From NCBI GenBank assembly GCA_963812245.1, contig CAWEUK010000002.1:1488001-1552000 (forward strand): DNA of 64,000 nucleotides, written 5' to 3'. The stretch comes from Salsipaludibacter sp963812245. GTDB taxonomy: Bacteria; Actinomycetota; Nitriliruptoria; Nitriliruptorales; Nitriliruptoraceae. The notes below the pieces were generated by a model, which saw nothing but the letters and a program-made list of their open reading frames with translations, was not told where the DNA came from and ran no database searches. Positions within the stretch are counted from its first letter, which is position 1; each line of letters begins with the position of its first letter. Positions 52,923 through 62,089 of the stretch are shown in pieces. The translations under genes and the position numbers were made by a program.

Positions 52923-54087
52923 ATGCGAATCGTCGTCGCGCCCGACTCGTTCGGCGGCACGCTGACCGCGGCCCAGGCAGCCGCGGCGATCATCGATGGC
53001 TGGGCGTCGGTGCGGCCCGACGACGCACTCGATGCCTGCCCCATGTCCGATGGCGGCGAGGGCTTCCTGGACGTGGTGGCGGCGGCCGTGACCACTGCGG
53101 ACGCAGCCGACGATGCGCGGTGTCCAGGCCGAGCACCGGATCGAGGAGGTGGTCGGGCCCATGGGCAACCCGGCGTCGGCCGGATGGCTGCTGGTCGATG
53201 ACACGGCCTACATCGAGTCCGCGCTGGCCAACGGCCTGGCACTGGTGTCCCGCGACGCGCGTGACCCGTTGCGCGCCACGTCGTATGGCGTGGGTGAGTT
53301 GCTCGTGGCTGCCCGTGGGGCCGGCGCCAGGCGGATCGTGGTCGGACTGGGCGGATCCGCAACCGTCGACGGCGGTGCCGGTGCCCTGTCGGGGCTGGGC
53401 TACGCGCTCGCAGTCGCGGACGGTTCAGGTCTCAAGATCGGGGGTGGCGAACTCCACCGCATCGCGACCATCGAGCCGGGCAGGGTGTCGCCGGGCTGGG
53501 ACGAGGTCGAGGTCGAACTGCTCGCCGACGTGGGGATCCCGCTGGCCGAGGCTGCGCCCGTGTTCGCACCCCAGAAGGGAGCGGACGAGGGGGCCGTGGA
53601 GGTGTTGACGGCGGGGTTGGCGCGGTTCGCGGAGGTGGCGGAGCGAGACCTGGATGTGGGGGGGCTGTCGCGCCAGGCCGGGACCGGTGCCGCCGGTGGG
53701 CTGGGCTTCGGGTTGGCCGCGGGAGTCGGTGGCCGACTGCGTGCCGGGGCCCCGGTGGTGGCTGCCGTGGTGGGCCTGGACGAGGCCCTGCGCCACGCCG
53801 ACCTGGTGATCACTGGCGAGGGCCGGGTGGATGCCACGACCGCCACCGGCAAGGTCGTGGCCGAGGTCGCCACCCGGGCCGAGGCCTTCGCCGTCGACCT
53901 GGCCATCGTCGCGGGCTCGGGCACGATGCCCGATGGCGTCCCGGGTGAACTGTCCGCGCCCGACGGGCCGGTCGACCCGGCGGCCGAGGTGGCGGCAGCC
54001 GCAGCCCGACTGGCGCAGCGCTGGCCCGCCAGCGCTGATCGCCAGCCCGGCAGCAGTGATCTGGGGGCCGGGGAAGGTTCGCGGTAG
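52923..54087 (+). pseudogene. Glycerate kinase (GarK/GlxK family), frameshifted near 53115
   Basis: The first frame gives the family start RIVVAPDSFGGTLTAAQAA and PMSDGGEGFLDVV. After about 64 codons the frame shifts by one base and resumes with VQAEHRIEEVVGPMGNP, IVVGLGGSATVDGGAGAL, APQKGAD, GTGAAGGLGFGL and ITGEGRVDATTATGK. These are the hallmarks of glycerate 2-kinase, which phosphorylates glycerate for entry into central metabolism. GGAGG sits five bases before the ATG. The repaired protein would have about 387 residues, usual for the family. Confidence 0.85.
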
Positions 54088-54090
54088 ACT
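54085..54090 (+). promoter_or_regulatory. -10 element for the HesB/ErpA gene
   Basis: TAGACT overlaps the glycerate kinase stop and lies 77 bases before the GTG start at 54168. Confidence 0.4.
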
Positions 54091-54167
54091 CGACGTTGGC
54101 TGACCCGGACGGCCAGTGGGCCGTTCGACCGTCCACCGCAGCACCCCCTTTCGCAAGGAGCCCACCA

Positions 54168-54554
54168 GTGAGCGCAACCGCAGACGTGACGACCGACACC
54201 GCGACCACCGACGCCGTCGACGACACCATCGTCATCCTGACCGAGACCGCCGCCACGAAGGTGCGTGGATTCCTGGGTGACGCCCCGGACGCCGGCGACG
54301 TGGCACTGCGCGTGGCCGTCAAGGCTGGCGGCTGTGCCGGCTTCCGGTACGCCCTGTTCTTCGACGACCGCACGCTCGACGGCGACATCGTCGAGCAACA
54401 GCACGGCATCGAGATCCGCCTGGACCCGATGTCGGCTCCCTACATGCAGGGCGCCGTCATCGACTGGAAGGAAAGCCTCGAGGCCTCGGGCTTCTCCATC
54501 GAGAACCCGAACGCATCCGGCGGGTGCGCCTGCGGTGACTCCGCCAGCTTCTGA
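54168..54554 (+). CDS. erpA: HesB/IscA-type iron-sulfur cluster insertion protein
   Basis: This 128-residue A-type carrier delivers Fe-S clusters to target enzymes. The three cluster cysteines are visible in KAGGCAGFRY and in the C-terminal GGCACGDSASF. Length and C-terminus match actinobacterial ErpA. An Ala/Thr/Asp-rich N-terminal extension of about 20 residues precedes the fold. AAGGAG lies seven bases before the GTG start. LipA, encoded at 37 kb, is an example of a Fe-S enzyme that needs such a carrier. Confidence 0.9.
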   Translation: MSATADVTTDTATTDAVDDTIVILTETAATKVRGFLGDAPDAGDVALRVAVKAGGCAGFRYALFFDDRTLDGDIVEQQHGIEIRLDPMSAPYMQGAVIDWKESLEASGFSIENPNASGGCACGDSASF

Positions 54555-54574
54555 TCAGACCTCGCAGCATCCTT

Positions 54575-54597
54575 CGGCCACCCCGTGCGGGTGGCCG
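54575..54597 (+). terminator. Terminator hairpin after the HesB/ErpA gene
   Basis: CGGCCACCC and GGGTGGCCG form a nine-bp stem with the loop CGTGC, 20 bases past the stop. A short T/G-rich stretch follows. Confidence 0.6.
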
Positions 54598-54792
54598 TCG
54601 TCGTGTCGGGAGTCGTTGCGGGGCATCAATACGAGTGGTGACTGCGCGGGCCCGTGCGGTCACCGCCCGACTGGCAGTGGAACCGTCTGGCACCGGGTCG
54701 TCGTGACGACAATGGGATGACACCGATGCCTGACGTGATCGCCGCGTCGGCATCGACACCGCAGTCGCCCGCGTTCCGCCAGGAGAACCGCC

Positions 54793-55925
54793 ATGACAAC
54801 CATCGCAGTCGGCACCATGAAGGGCGCATTCCTCGTCGACTGGGACACCGGCGAGATGTCCGAGCCACTGTTTCCCGGGTGGCAGGTCACGGCGTTCGGC
54901 CGCTCGGGTGACCACCACCTCGCCGCCGTTGCCAGCAACTGGTTCGGAGTGGGGATCCAGCGCTCGACCGACCTGGAGACGTGGACGCCCACCGAGACAC
55001 CACCTGGCGGTGGGACCAGCGCGCACGACGGCACCGACGACGACGGCGACGGCGACGGCGACGGTGGCCAGACCGACGACGCTGCCGACGGCGAGGAGGT
55101 GGTGGAGACGGCGGTGGGGACGGCGGTCAGGACCAGGACGGCATCAAGGCGATCTGGACGTTCCATCGCACGCCCGGCGCACTGTGGGCGGGGGTGCAGG
55201 ATGCGGCCGTGTTCCGCTCCACCGACGATGGCGCGACGTGGTCACCCGTCGACGGGTTCAACAACCACCGCACCCGGGACCAGTGGGGCCCCGGACTGGG
55301 CGGCCTGTGTGCCCACCGGATCCTGGGCGACGACGAACAGCTGTTCGTGGCCGCCTCGGCAGTCGGCGTCTTTCGCAGCGATGACGGCGGGCAGACCTTC
55401 GAGCCGTGCAACGACGGCGTCCCCGTGGTGGGCTTGCCTGACGACGTTGCCCGGCCCGAAGTCGGCTACTGCGTCCACGGCTTGCAGATGGATCCGCACG
55501 ACCACCAGCGCCTGTGGCGCCAGGACCACACCGGGATGTTCCACTCGCTGGACGGAGGCGACAACTGGATGCGCAACGAGGACGGCCTGCCCGCCGCGTT
55601 CGGATTCGTGATGCATCGTGACGACGACAGCGGGCGGCTGTTCACCCAACCCCTGCACTCGGATCGCGAGCGCATGCCCGTCGACGGCGACTTCCGCATG
55701 TATCGCTCCGACGACGACGGTGCGACCTGGCAGGAATCCGGGACCGGGTGGCCGACGGCGCCGACCCACACGCAGGTGTTGCGGGGTGCCGTTGCCGGCG
55801 ACGGACACGGCAAGGTCGTGATGGGCACGACCGCCGGCACCGTCTGGCGCACCGGTGATGCCGGGGACACCTGGGACGAGCTGCCGCTGACGGTGCCCCG
55901 GATCCTGTCGGTGTCATTGTGGTGA
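54793..55925 (+). pseudogene. BNR/sialidase-like beta-propeller protein, frameshifted near 55115
   Basis: The first frame starts TTIAVGTMKGAFLVDW and runs into an Asp/Gly-rich stretch. The frame then shifts by one base and continues GGQDQDGIKAIWTFHRTPG with repeated Asp-box motifs (STDDGATW, SDDGGQTF, SLDGGDNW, SDDDGATW, TGDAGDTW). The fold is a BNR-type propeller as in sialidases or Vps10-like proteins, without the sialidase catalytic set that I could identify. There is no signal peptide, so it is likely intracellular. AGGAG precedes the ATG. Its stop overlaps the next start (GTGA), tying it to a MoaD-like protein. Confidence 0.8.
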
Positions 55926-56176
55926 CGGTCGAACTGCCGTCGGGACTGGACCCGTTCTCGGGCGGGCGGCGACGTCTGGAGGTCGATGCTGTCGACGTGG
56001 CCGGCGTGGTGGCGGCCGTCGACGCGCAGGTACCGGGCCTTGGCGGCCACCTCGTCAGTGACAGCGGCGCGCTGCGCCCGCACCTGCTGTGCCTGGTCGG
56101 GGAGGAGGCTGTCCGCGACATGGCCACGCCGGTCGAGGATCGCGTGCGATTCCTCATCGCGGTGTCGGGTGGCTGA
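55922..56176 (+). CDS. MoaD/ThiS-family ubiquitin-like protein ending in Gly-Gly
   Basis: This 84-residue protein has the size and pattern of MoaD/ThiS: a beta-grasp start (VTVELPSGLDP), VDVAGVVAAVDAQVPGL as the central helix, and the end RFLIAVSGG with a C-terminal diglycine. In relatives that diglycine is adenylated and turned into a thiocarboxylate that donates sulfur, or is joined to proteins. No MoeB/ThiF-type activating enzyme is in the window; TusA at 57 kb is another sulfur carrier. The GTG at 55922 overlaps the BNR stop, so the two proteins are probably made together. Confidence 0.8.
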   Translation: MTVELPSGLDPFSGGRRRLEVDAVDVAGVVAAVDAQVPGLGGHLVSDSGALRPHLLCLVGEEAVRDMATPVEDRVRFLIAVSGG

Positions 56177-56231
56177 TCGACCCGCACGGGAGTTGTCCGC
56201 CGCCAAGCCACTTGCAGGCAGCCGTTGCTCC

Positions 56232-56237
56232 TAGGCT
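56232..56237 (+). promoter_or_regulatory. -10 element for the pyrophosphatase gene
   Basis: TAGGCT lies 82 bases before the ATG at 56320. Confidence 0.4.
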
Positions 56238-56319
56238 GCGAACACATGGCGCCCGAACCTGGTGCAGCCCGGCAGGCACACGTGACCAGCCGGCGACGTT
56301 CGACCTGCGAGGTAGATGG

Positions 56320-56988
56320 ATGGACGACTTCACCCAGTGGCGACCACACCCGTGGCATGGGCTCGACCCGGGCCCGGACCCGCCCGTCCTGGTGACCACC
56401 TACATCGAGATCACGCCGTTCGACGTGGTCAAGTACGAGGTGGACAAGGCGACCGGCTACCTGCACGTCGACCGACCGCAGCTGACCTCCTCGTCGCCAC
56501 CCACCCTGTACGGCTTCATCCCGCAGACCTGGTGCGGCCCCCGGGTCCAGGAACTGAGCCCCAACTCGTCGGCGGGGGATGGCGACCCGCTCGACATCTG
56601 TGTCCTGTCCGAGCGCCCCATCGATCGCGCCGACCTGCTGATCACCGCACGGGTGGTCGGAGGCCTGCAGATGGTCGACGACGGCGAAGCCGACGACAAG
56701 ATCATCGCCGTGATCGCGAACGACGCGATCTGGTCCGACGTCACCGACCTGGTGGAGTTGCCCCATGCGCTGATCCAGCGGCTCGTCCACTACTTCGACA
56801 CCTACAAGATGTATCCCGGGTCCAGTGCCGACGTGTCGATCGACCGCTGGTACGGCCGCGAGCATGCCTGGCGGGTGGTCGAGGCCTCGATGCAGGACTA
56901 CGAGGAGCACTACGGCCAGGCCCATGACCAGGCCGACGATGCCGACGGGGCCGACGAAGGCGAGGCACCCGCGGGCGCCGAGGGCTGA
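56320..56988 (+). CDS. ppa: Inorganic pyrophosphatase, family I
   Basis: This 222-residue enzyme splits pyrophosphate to phosphate. The metal-binding signature DGDPLDICVL is present at about 87-96. KYEVDKATGYLHVDRP and YGFIPQTWCG match the substrate site, and DDKIIAVIAND adds further active-site acids. An acidic C-terminal tail (ADDADGADEGEAPAG) is extra. GAGG at 56309-56312 sets the ATG at 56320. Confidence 0.93.
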   Translation: MDDFTQWRPHPWHGLDPGPDPPVLVTTYIEITPFDVVKYEVDKATGYLHVDRPQLTSSSPPTLYGFIPQTWCGPRVQELSPNSSAGDGDPLDICVLSERPIDRADLLITARVVGGLQMVDDGEADDKIIAVIANDAIWSDVTDLVELPHALIQRLVHYFDTYKMYPGSSADVSIDRWYGREHAWRVVEASMQDYEEHYGQAHDQADDADGADEGEAPAGAEG

Positions 56989-57010
56989 GGTCGCCCTTTT
57001 CGGGCCGACG

Positions 57011-57307
57011 TCAGCCCGTCGCAGCGGTCTTGGTGACGACGAACCGGACATGGCCGACCTGCTCGACGACGTCGTCGAGGCGTTGGCGTTGCATGCGACA
57101 CCAGATCGGGACGTCCACTCGCGCGGCCGCGTCGTCGGCCAGCAGGTGGAACACCGCGCCGAGCGGGGCCGGCTTCACGGCCGCCGCGAGGTCGATCACC
57201 GGCATCGGGCACGCCTTGCCGATCGCGTCGACGACGGTCGCCGCCTCCATGGATGCAGGCATGGCAGCAGGGTCCGGCGTGGGGTGATCGACAGGCTCGT
57301 TGGCCAT
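57011..57307 (-). CDS. TusA-family sulfur carrier protein
   Basis: This 98-residue protein carries the TusA motif GKACPMPVIDLAAAV, with the persulfide-forming Cys in CPMP. The fold continues with GAVFHLLADDAAARVDVPIWC. TusA proteins relay sulfur for tRNA or cofactor thiolation. The first 20 residues form a non-conserved extension. It converges with ppa across a 22-base gap and is divergent from the receiver-trpD pair. Confidence 0.9.
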   Translation of the reverse strand: MANEPVDHPTPDPAAMPASMEAATVVDAIGKACPMPVIDLAAAVKPAPLGAVFHLLADDAAARVDVPIWCRMQRQRLDDVVEQVGHVRFVVTKTAATG

Positions 57308-57338
57308 GGCGGGCGACTCGCGGGTTCGGGGGACCGGC

Positions 57339-57344
57339 ACGGTA
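57339..57344 (-). promoter_or_regulatory. -10 element for the tusA-like gene
   Basis: TACCGT on the reverse strand, 31 bases before the ATG at 57307. Confidence 0.35.
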
Positions 57345-57394
57345 CTGGGGTAGCGATCGGTCGCACCACCGGAGGACCGGGCGACGCCGAGCGC

Positions 57395-57400
57395 TAGATT
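57395..57400 (+). promoter_or_regulatory. -10 element for the receiver-trpD operon
   Basis: TAGATT lies 51 bases before the ATG at 57452, the same hexamer as before the F420 reductase gene. Confidence 0.45.
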
Positions 57401-57451
57401 GTCGGCCACCACCAGATCTCGTCCAGGACCTCGTCGCCGAAGGTGCCCGTC

Positions 57452-57886
57452 ATGGCTTCCACCGCTGCCACGTCCACTGCTGCGGGTGGTGACGTCACCG
57501 CCGGTCACCGCGCCAGTGTGCTCGTCGTCATCTCCGACGACGACGTCCGTGCCCGTGCCGTGTCGGCACTGGGTCTGCGGCGCGACCTCGACGTGACCGC
57601 CGTGACCAGCATCGCGGACGCGCGCGACCTGCTCGACGCTGCCGACGTGCTGGTCGTCGATGGCGACCTGCGGCCCAAGGGTGGGTACTCGTGGCTGTAC
57701 CAGTTGCGCGAGGAGGCCGATCTGGCCGGCGACACCCGACCACCGGCGTTGGTGCTGACCGACCGCACCGACGATCTCTTCCTGGTGCACTGGTCATCGG
57801 CGGACGCCTGGATCGAGAAGCCGGTGGACCCCTTCGCGCTCGCACGGACGGTGGCGCGACTGGCGGCCTCGACGGCGGCAGCATGA
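57452..57886 (+). CDS. Stand-alone response-regulator receiver-domain protein
   Basis: This 144-residue protein is a single receiver domain: VLVVISDDDVRARA with acidic residues, phospho-acceptor Asp in LVVDGDLRPKGG, the Thr position in LVLTDRTDD and Lys in IEKPVDPFAL. There is no output domain, like CheY or Spo0F types. An in-frame GTG at 57443 is an alternative start. The stop overlaps the trpD start (ATGA), an odd pairing of a signalling domain and a tryptophan enzyme. No kinase gene is nearby. Confidence 0.82.
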   Translation: MASTAATSTAAGGDVTAGHRASVLVVISDDDVRARAVSALGLRRDLDVTAVTSIADARDLLDAADVLVVDGDLRPKGGYSWLYQLREEADLAGDTRPPALVLTDRTDDLFLVHWSSADAWIEKPVDPFALARTVARLAASTAAA

Positions 57887-58974
57887 CCACCTCGGTTTCC
57901 ACTGGGGGTGGTGTGTCGGGTGCGGCGCCTGGCGCCATGGGTGCTGCCTCGATCAGTTGGCCGACCGTGCTCGACGGGTTGCTGGACGGCGAGGACCTGG
58001 CCCAGGACGACGCGCATCGACTGATGATGGCCGTCATGGCGGGCGAGGTTCCCGCGCCGGTGGTGGCGTCGCTGCTGACGGCGTTGCGGGCCAAGGGCGA
58101 GACGCCGGCCGAGATCGCCGGCTTCGTCCGCGCCATGGTCGACAACGCCGTGCCGATCGACCTCGATGGCCCGTTGGTCGACACGTGTGGCACGGGCGGA
58201 GACGGGGCCAACACCTTCAACGTGTCGACCACGGTTGCGCCCGTCATCGCCGCGGCCGGCGTGCGCGTGGCCAAGCACGGCAACCGCGCGGCGTCGTCGA
58301 AGGTGGGCTCTGCCGACCTGCTGGAGCACTACGGCGTGGTGATCGACCTGCCGGCCCCGGCCGTGGCGCAGTGCGTCGAGGAACTGGGCATCGGGTTCCT
58401 GTTCGCCCGCAGTTTCCACCCGGCGATGCGCCACGTCGGCCCGGTCAGGGCGGCGTTGGGGATCCGCACGGTGTTCAACGTGCTCGGCCCACTGTCGAAC
58501 CCGGCGGGCGCCCAGCACCAGGTGGTCGGCGTCGCGGCACGCGACCTGGCGCCCCTGGTCGCCGATGCGATGGCCGAACTGGGCAAGACCCACGTCCTGG
58601 TGTTTCGCGGTGACGATGGACTCGACGAGTTGACCACGACTGGCCCGTCCGACGTGTGGGAGGTGCGCGACGGGGACGTGGTGCAGTCGCGCTTCGACCC
58701 GGCCGACCTGGGCATCCCGCGGGCATCGCTGGACGACCTGCTGGGTGGGGAGGCCGAGGACAACGCCGCGATCACGCAGGCCGTGCTGCAGGGCGAGGCT
58801 GGTCCCTGCGCCGACCTGGTGGCCCTCAACGCCGGTGCTGCCCTGTATGCCGCGGACGCGGTCGACTCCATCGCCGCCGGCGTCGACAGCGCCCGGGCCG
58901 TCCTGGATGCGGGGGCCGGCTGGGACCTGCTGCAGCGCTGGGCCACGCGGTCGCAGGAACTTGCCGCGGACTGA
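57883..58974 (+). CDS. trpD: Anthranilate phosphoribosyltransferase
   Basis: This 363-residue enzyme joins anthranilate and PRPP in tryptophan synthesis. The PRPP loop DTCGTGGDGANTFNVST, KHGNRAASSKVGSADLLE and the metal site region RGDDGLDELT are all present, and the helical N-domain is complete. A Gly/Ala/Ser-rich stretch of about 25 residues precedes the fold. It is coupled to the receiver gene and stands apart from other trp genes. Confidence 0.94.
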   Translation: MTTSVSTGGGVSGAAPGAMGAASISWPTVLDGLLDGEDLAQDDAHRLMMAVMAGEVPAPVVASLLTALRAKGETPAEIAGFVRAMVDNAVPIDLDGPLVDTCGTGGDGANTFNVSTTVAPVIAAAGVRVAKHGNRAASSKVGSADLLEHYGVVIDLPAPAVAQCVEELGIGFLFARSFHPAMRHVGPVRAALGIRTVFNVLGPLSNPAGAQHQVVGVAARDLAPLVADAMAELGKTHVLVFRGDDGLDELTTTGPSDVWEVRDGDVVQSRFDPADLGIPRASLDDLLGGEAEDNAAITQAVLQGEAGPCADLVALNAGAALYAADAVDSIAAGVDSARAVLDAGAGWDLLQRWATRSQELAAD

Positions 58975-59077
58975 CCCAGACGTGGACTGCCCGTTCGGGA
59001 CGGGGACGGGCCGCCACGTCACTTCGATGCCAGCGACACCACGCAGACACCGAGACCCCACGACCTTGCCGACGCCA

Positions 59078-59165
59078 CCACTGCCACGACCAATGTCGCC
59101 ACTGCCACGCCCGAATGTCACCACTGCCACGACCCAACGCCACCCACTGTCACGACGACACGCCA
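59078..59165. repeat. Four degenerate 21-23-bp repeats upstream of the tRNA-binding-domain gene
   Basis: CCACTGCCAC or CCACTGTCAC recurs at 59078, 59099, 59121 and 59144, with A/C-rich bases between. The array lies in the 275-base gap between trpD and the CsaA-like gene, which shows no other feature before the AGGAGGA ribosome site at 59238. Confidence 0.55.
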
Positions 59166-59249
59166 CGGCCGCCGCGAAACGTCACCGCGGGCGACGACGC
59201 CGACACCCCCAACGACACGACCACCCGCACCCGGGCCAGGAGGATCCTC

Positions 59250-59645
59250 ATGGGGACACACGACATCGATCCCGATGGGCTGCCCTACGCGCCCGACACG
59301 CTGGCCCCCAAGCCCGAGATCGACCCGGCCGACTTCTTCGGCGTCGACCTGCGGGTGGGCATCGTCGTCGCCGTCGACGAGTTTCCCGAAGCCCGCAAGC
59401 CGGCGTGGAAGGTGACGGTGGACTTCGGACCCCTGGTCGGAACCCTGGGCACGTCCGCCCAGATCACCAACTACGCCCCGGAGCAACTGCTGGGTCGCCA
59501 CGTGGTGGGCGTGGTCAACCTCCCCGACAAGCGCATCGCCGGCTTCACGAGCCAGTTCCTCATCCTGGGTGGGCTGCAGGCGGACGGGACCGTGCAACTG
59601 CTCGCGACCGACGTGGCGTTGCCCCCCGGATCCGCGGTCCTGTGA
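59250..59645 (+). CDS. tRNA-binding (EMAP/CsaA-like) domain protein
   Basis: This 131-residue protein consists of an N-terminal Asp/Pro extension and an OB-fold tRNA-binding domain: FFGVDLRVGIVVAVDEFPEARKPAWKVTVDFG, SAQITNYAPEQLLGRHVVGVVNLPDKRIAGFTSQFLILGG. CsaA has been described as an export-related chaperone, and YgjH-like relatives bind tRNA; which applies here is open. The consensus-quality ribosome site AGGAGGA lies just before the ATG. Confidence 0.88.
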   Translation: MGTHDIDPDGLPYAPDTLAPKPEIDPADFFGVDLRVGIVVAVDEFPEARKPAWKVTVDFGPLVGTLGTSAQITNYAPEQLLGRHVVGVVNLPDKRIAGFTSQFLILGGLQADGTVQLLATDVALPPGSAVL

Positions 59646-59676
59646 CCCAGTCGAAGGGCTCGGCGACTCGCGCCAC

Positions 59677-60143
59677 TCAGGGTGAGCAGGCCTCCATCGA
59701 GCCGACGTTGTACGCGCCCGGCGATCCCACGACCTGCACCACCATGACGACGTTGCCGCGGTCATCGCGATACCGAACCGTGCGGCCGTCCACGGCCTCG
59801 TCGAGTTGGTCGCGATCATCACGAACGGCGCCGTCACCCCTGGTCCAGAAGTCATCCAGGGCAGCCGCAACCGTCTCGAATCCCGCAGCATCCTGGGCGA
59901 AGTCGGCCACCATGCCCTCCTGGCCGCGGTAGTCGGCCGGATCACACGCCAGCCCCACCTCCTGCCCGAATGGTTGCCCACCACCAGCGGTGGTCAGGAA
60001 TCCACACCCCGCCAGCAGGGATGACCCGACGAGGCTGCCACGAGGAGGCGTGCGGTGCGGCGGCGCCGGGGGATCGGGCGCGATCCGGTGTCGCGACTCC
60101 TCGGTCTGCCCGGAGGGGCGTCGAGGCGGAATGGCTGTGCCAC
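59677..60143 (-). pseudogene. Small secreted lipoprotein, N-terminal part probably frameshifted
   Basis: The main frame ends at 59677 and encodes SSLLAGCGF, a lipobox with the lipidated Cys, then about 105 residues (CDPADYRGQEGMVADFAQDA and on) of a small globular domain. Upstream, the proper basic and hydrophobic signal-peptide sequence (RRRRTARLLVAASS) lies in another frame, starting perhaps at the GTG at 60143. A one-base shift near 60030 would join them. The start is uncertain. Function unknown. Confidence 0.5.
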
Positions 60144-60259
60144 GGTGTTCCCCCGGCGGTGTCGATTCGTCGCGATGTGCGACGGCCCCAGTGTGACTGA
60201 CGGTGTCGCCTGGTGCGCGGGTTCTTCGTGCCGATGTCGAGGCGCGGGAGGGCCTGCCG

Positions 60260-62056
60260 CTACGCCGCACTGCGTTGCGCGACCCTGGCCTGACTGAGCA
60301 ACTGGTGGTCACGTCGCAGTTGTCGTGCCAGTGGCCTGGCGACGGTGAGGACCTCGCCAAGGGCACGACCACCGGCAACCGGTGAGGCCCAGGTTCCGGT
60401 GACGCCCACGATCCACACGTCGTCATCTGCCAGGTGCTCCAGCAGGAGGTCGAGTTCCTCGTGGTCCGATGCCAGCGGGCCGTCAGGCAGGTCGGAGCCG
60501 GCTCGCAGATGGGCGACGATGGCGCCGTCGGGCGTCGTGGCCGGCAGGACGTCGGCCGCGGCCATGCGTCCGTGGCAGATCATCGCGACCTCCACCTCGT
60601 TGCCGGGGTCAGCACTGGCCGGCCACGCCACGACGAGTTCCTCGATCGTGGCCAGTGTCTGCGCCCGTCGCTGGCGGTCGATGACCCGGGCAACCAGGTG
60701 CAGTCGGTGCCGGGCGGTGGCCGCGTCCTCGAACCGCTGGTCGCCTGCCAATTCGAGCATCCGGGCTCGCAGGCGGTCCACCAGCGTGGTCGGGTCACCC
60801 TGCAGCCAGGTCGCCACCTCGCGGACCGTGACGTCATATGCATCTCGGTCGATCGTGCCGTCACAGGGTGACTGGCACCGGCCGAGGTCCTTGAGCACGC
60901 ACGACCCGTGGTCCTGGGCCAGCCGCAGACGCGTCGTGCATCGGCGCACCTGCGACACGTCGTGGATCGCATCGACGAACCGGTCGGCGCGGGCCCGTCG
61001 ACCGATGGCGGTGATGCCGACGACGTCGTCGCCCAGGTCGTGCGTCGTCACGGACAGCCGTGGGAACGCCTCGCTGGTGAGTTTGAGGTTGACGGTGCGT
61101 TCGGGGAACTTCGAACGGCGGTTGTAGCGCGGCTTGGTGGCGGCGATGGCTCGCACCTCGCGGATGCGTGCCTCCAGTGCCGACGAGGTCAGGTCCCACG
61201 TGACCTGGTCGGCGTCGCGCACCATGTCGGCGATGCGCCGACGCCGGTCCCCGCCGAAGTACCGGCGCAGCCGAGTCCGGAGGTTGGCCGTGGTGCCGAC
61301 GTACAGGACTTCCCCGTCGGCGCCCAGGAAGCGATACACGCCCGGTCGAGCGGGCGCGGCGTCGACCATGTGGATCTTGCGGAAGGCCTTGTCGGTGGTC
61401 GAGGTCGTGTAGGCCTGCAGGTCGGCCAGCGTCGTGGCGCCCAGCGAACCGACCCGTTCCAGCAGGCCGTGGAGGACGTGGAGGGTGGCGCGAGCGTCGG
61501 TGAGTGCCCGGTGGTCGGGCGTGACGGGCGAGCGGAAGTGGGTGGCCAGGCGGGACAACTTGACCGATCGAACCTCGTCGCGCAGGACCCGGCGGGCCAC
61601 GGCGGCGGTGTCGACGACCTGCAGGCCCAGCGGTGGGTAGCCATGGCGCTGGAGGGCGGCCGCCAGGAAGCGCGTGTCGAACCCGGCGTTGTGGGCGACC
61701 AGGACCGAGTCACCGAGGAACTCCAGCAGGGTCGGCAGGATCGCCTCGATCGGCGGATGGTCGGCGACCATGTGCGAGGTGATCCCCGTGACAGCCGTGA
61801 TGGCGGGCGGGATCCCACGTCCGGGATGCACCAGGGTGGACAGTTCCCCCAGCACCTCGCCACCACGGGCCTTGATGACGCCGACCTCGGTGATGCGATC
61901 CCGGTCGGGCGACAGGCCCGTGGTCTCGAGGTCGAGGACCGCGAAGGTCACGTCGAACAGGGCCGGGCTGTCCAGCAGGGTCAACTGGGTGTGATCCGCC
62001 GTCGGGACTCCGAGCCGTTGGGCAGTGGTCGAGGCTGTCACCGGGGCGCGCGCCAT
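60260..62056 (-). CDS. DEDDh exonuclease-GIY-YIG endonuclease fusion (Cho/UvrC-like), SOS-controlled
   Basis: This 598-residue protein joins a DnaQ-like 3'-5' exonuclease (about 30-200; VLDLETTGLSPDRDRITEVG, VAHNAGFDTRFL and DHRALTDARAT supply the DEDDh residues) to a UvrC-like GIY-YIG nuclease (about 235-330; PGVYRFLGADGEVLYVGTTANLRTRLRRYF). A Cys-containing and helical C-terminal part follows (RCQSPCDGTID). It matches the actinobacterial DEDD-exonuclease family related to mycobacterial Rv2191. The ATG at 62056 is chosen because two SOS boxes lie just upstream; a GTG at 62080 would put them inside the gene. It probably cuts damaged DNA. Confidence 0.92.
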   Translation of the reverse strand: MARAPVTASTTAQRLGVPTADHTQLTLLDSPALFDVTFAVLDLETTGLSPDRDRITEVGVIKARGGEVLGELSTLVHPGRGIPPAITAVTGITSHMVADHPPIEAILPTLLEFLGDSVLVAHNAGFDTRFLAAALQRHGYPPLGLQVVDTAAVARRVLRDEVRSVKLSRLATHFRSPVTPDHRALTDARATLHVLHGLLERVGSLGATTLADLQAYTTSTTDKAFRKIHMVDAAPARPGVYRFLGADGEVLYVGTTANLRTRLRRYFGGDRRRRIADMVRDADQVTWDLTSSALEARIREVRAIAATKPRYNRRSKFPERTVNLKLTSEAFPRLSVTTHDLGDDVVGITAIGRRARADRFVDAIHDVSQVRRCTTRLRLAQDHGSCVLKDLGRCQSPCDGTIDRDAYDVTVREVATWLQGDPTTLVDRLRARMLELAGDQRFEDAATARHRLHLVARVIDRQRRAQTLATIEELVVAWPASADPGNEVEVAMICHGRMAAADVLPATTPDGAIVAHLRAGSDLPDGPLASDHEELDLLLEHLADDDVWIVGVTGTWASPVAGGRALGEVLTVARPLARQLRRDHQLLSQARVAQRSAA

Positions 62057-62059
62057 GCA

Positions 62060-62086
62060 GAACACCTGTTCGTCGAACACGTGTTC
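62060..62086 (-). promoter_or_regulatory. Two adjacent LexA (SOS) boxes
   Basis: GAACACCTGTTC at 62060-62071 and GAACACGTGTTC at 62075-62086 both fit the Gram-positive SOS box GAAC-N4-GTTC; the second is a full palindrome extended to CGAACACGTGTTCG. They are 15 bases apart centre to centre, cover the likely transcription start and leave the ATG free. Confidence 0.75.
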
Positions 62087-62089
62087 GTG

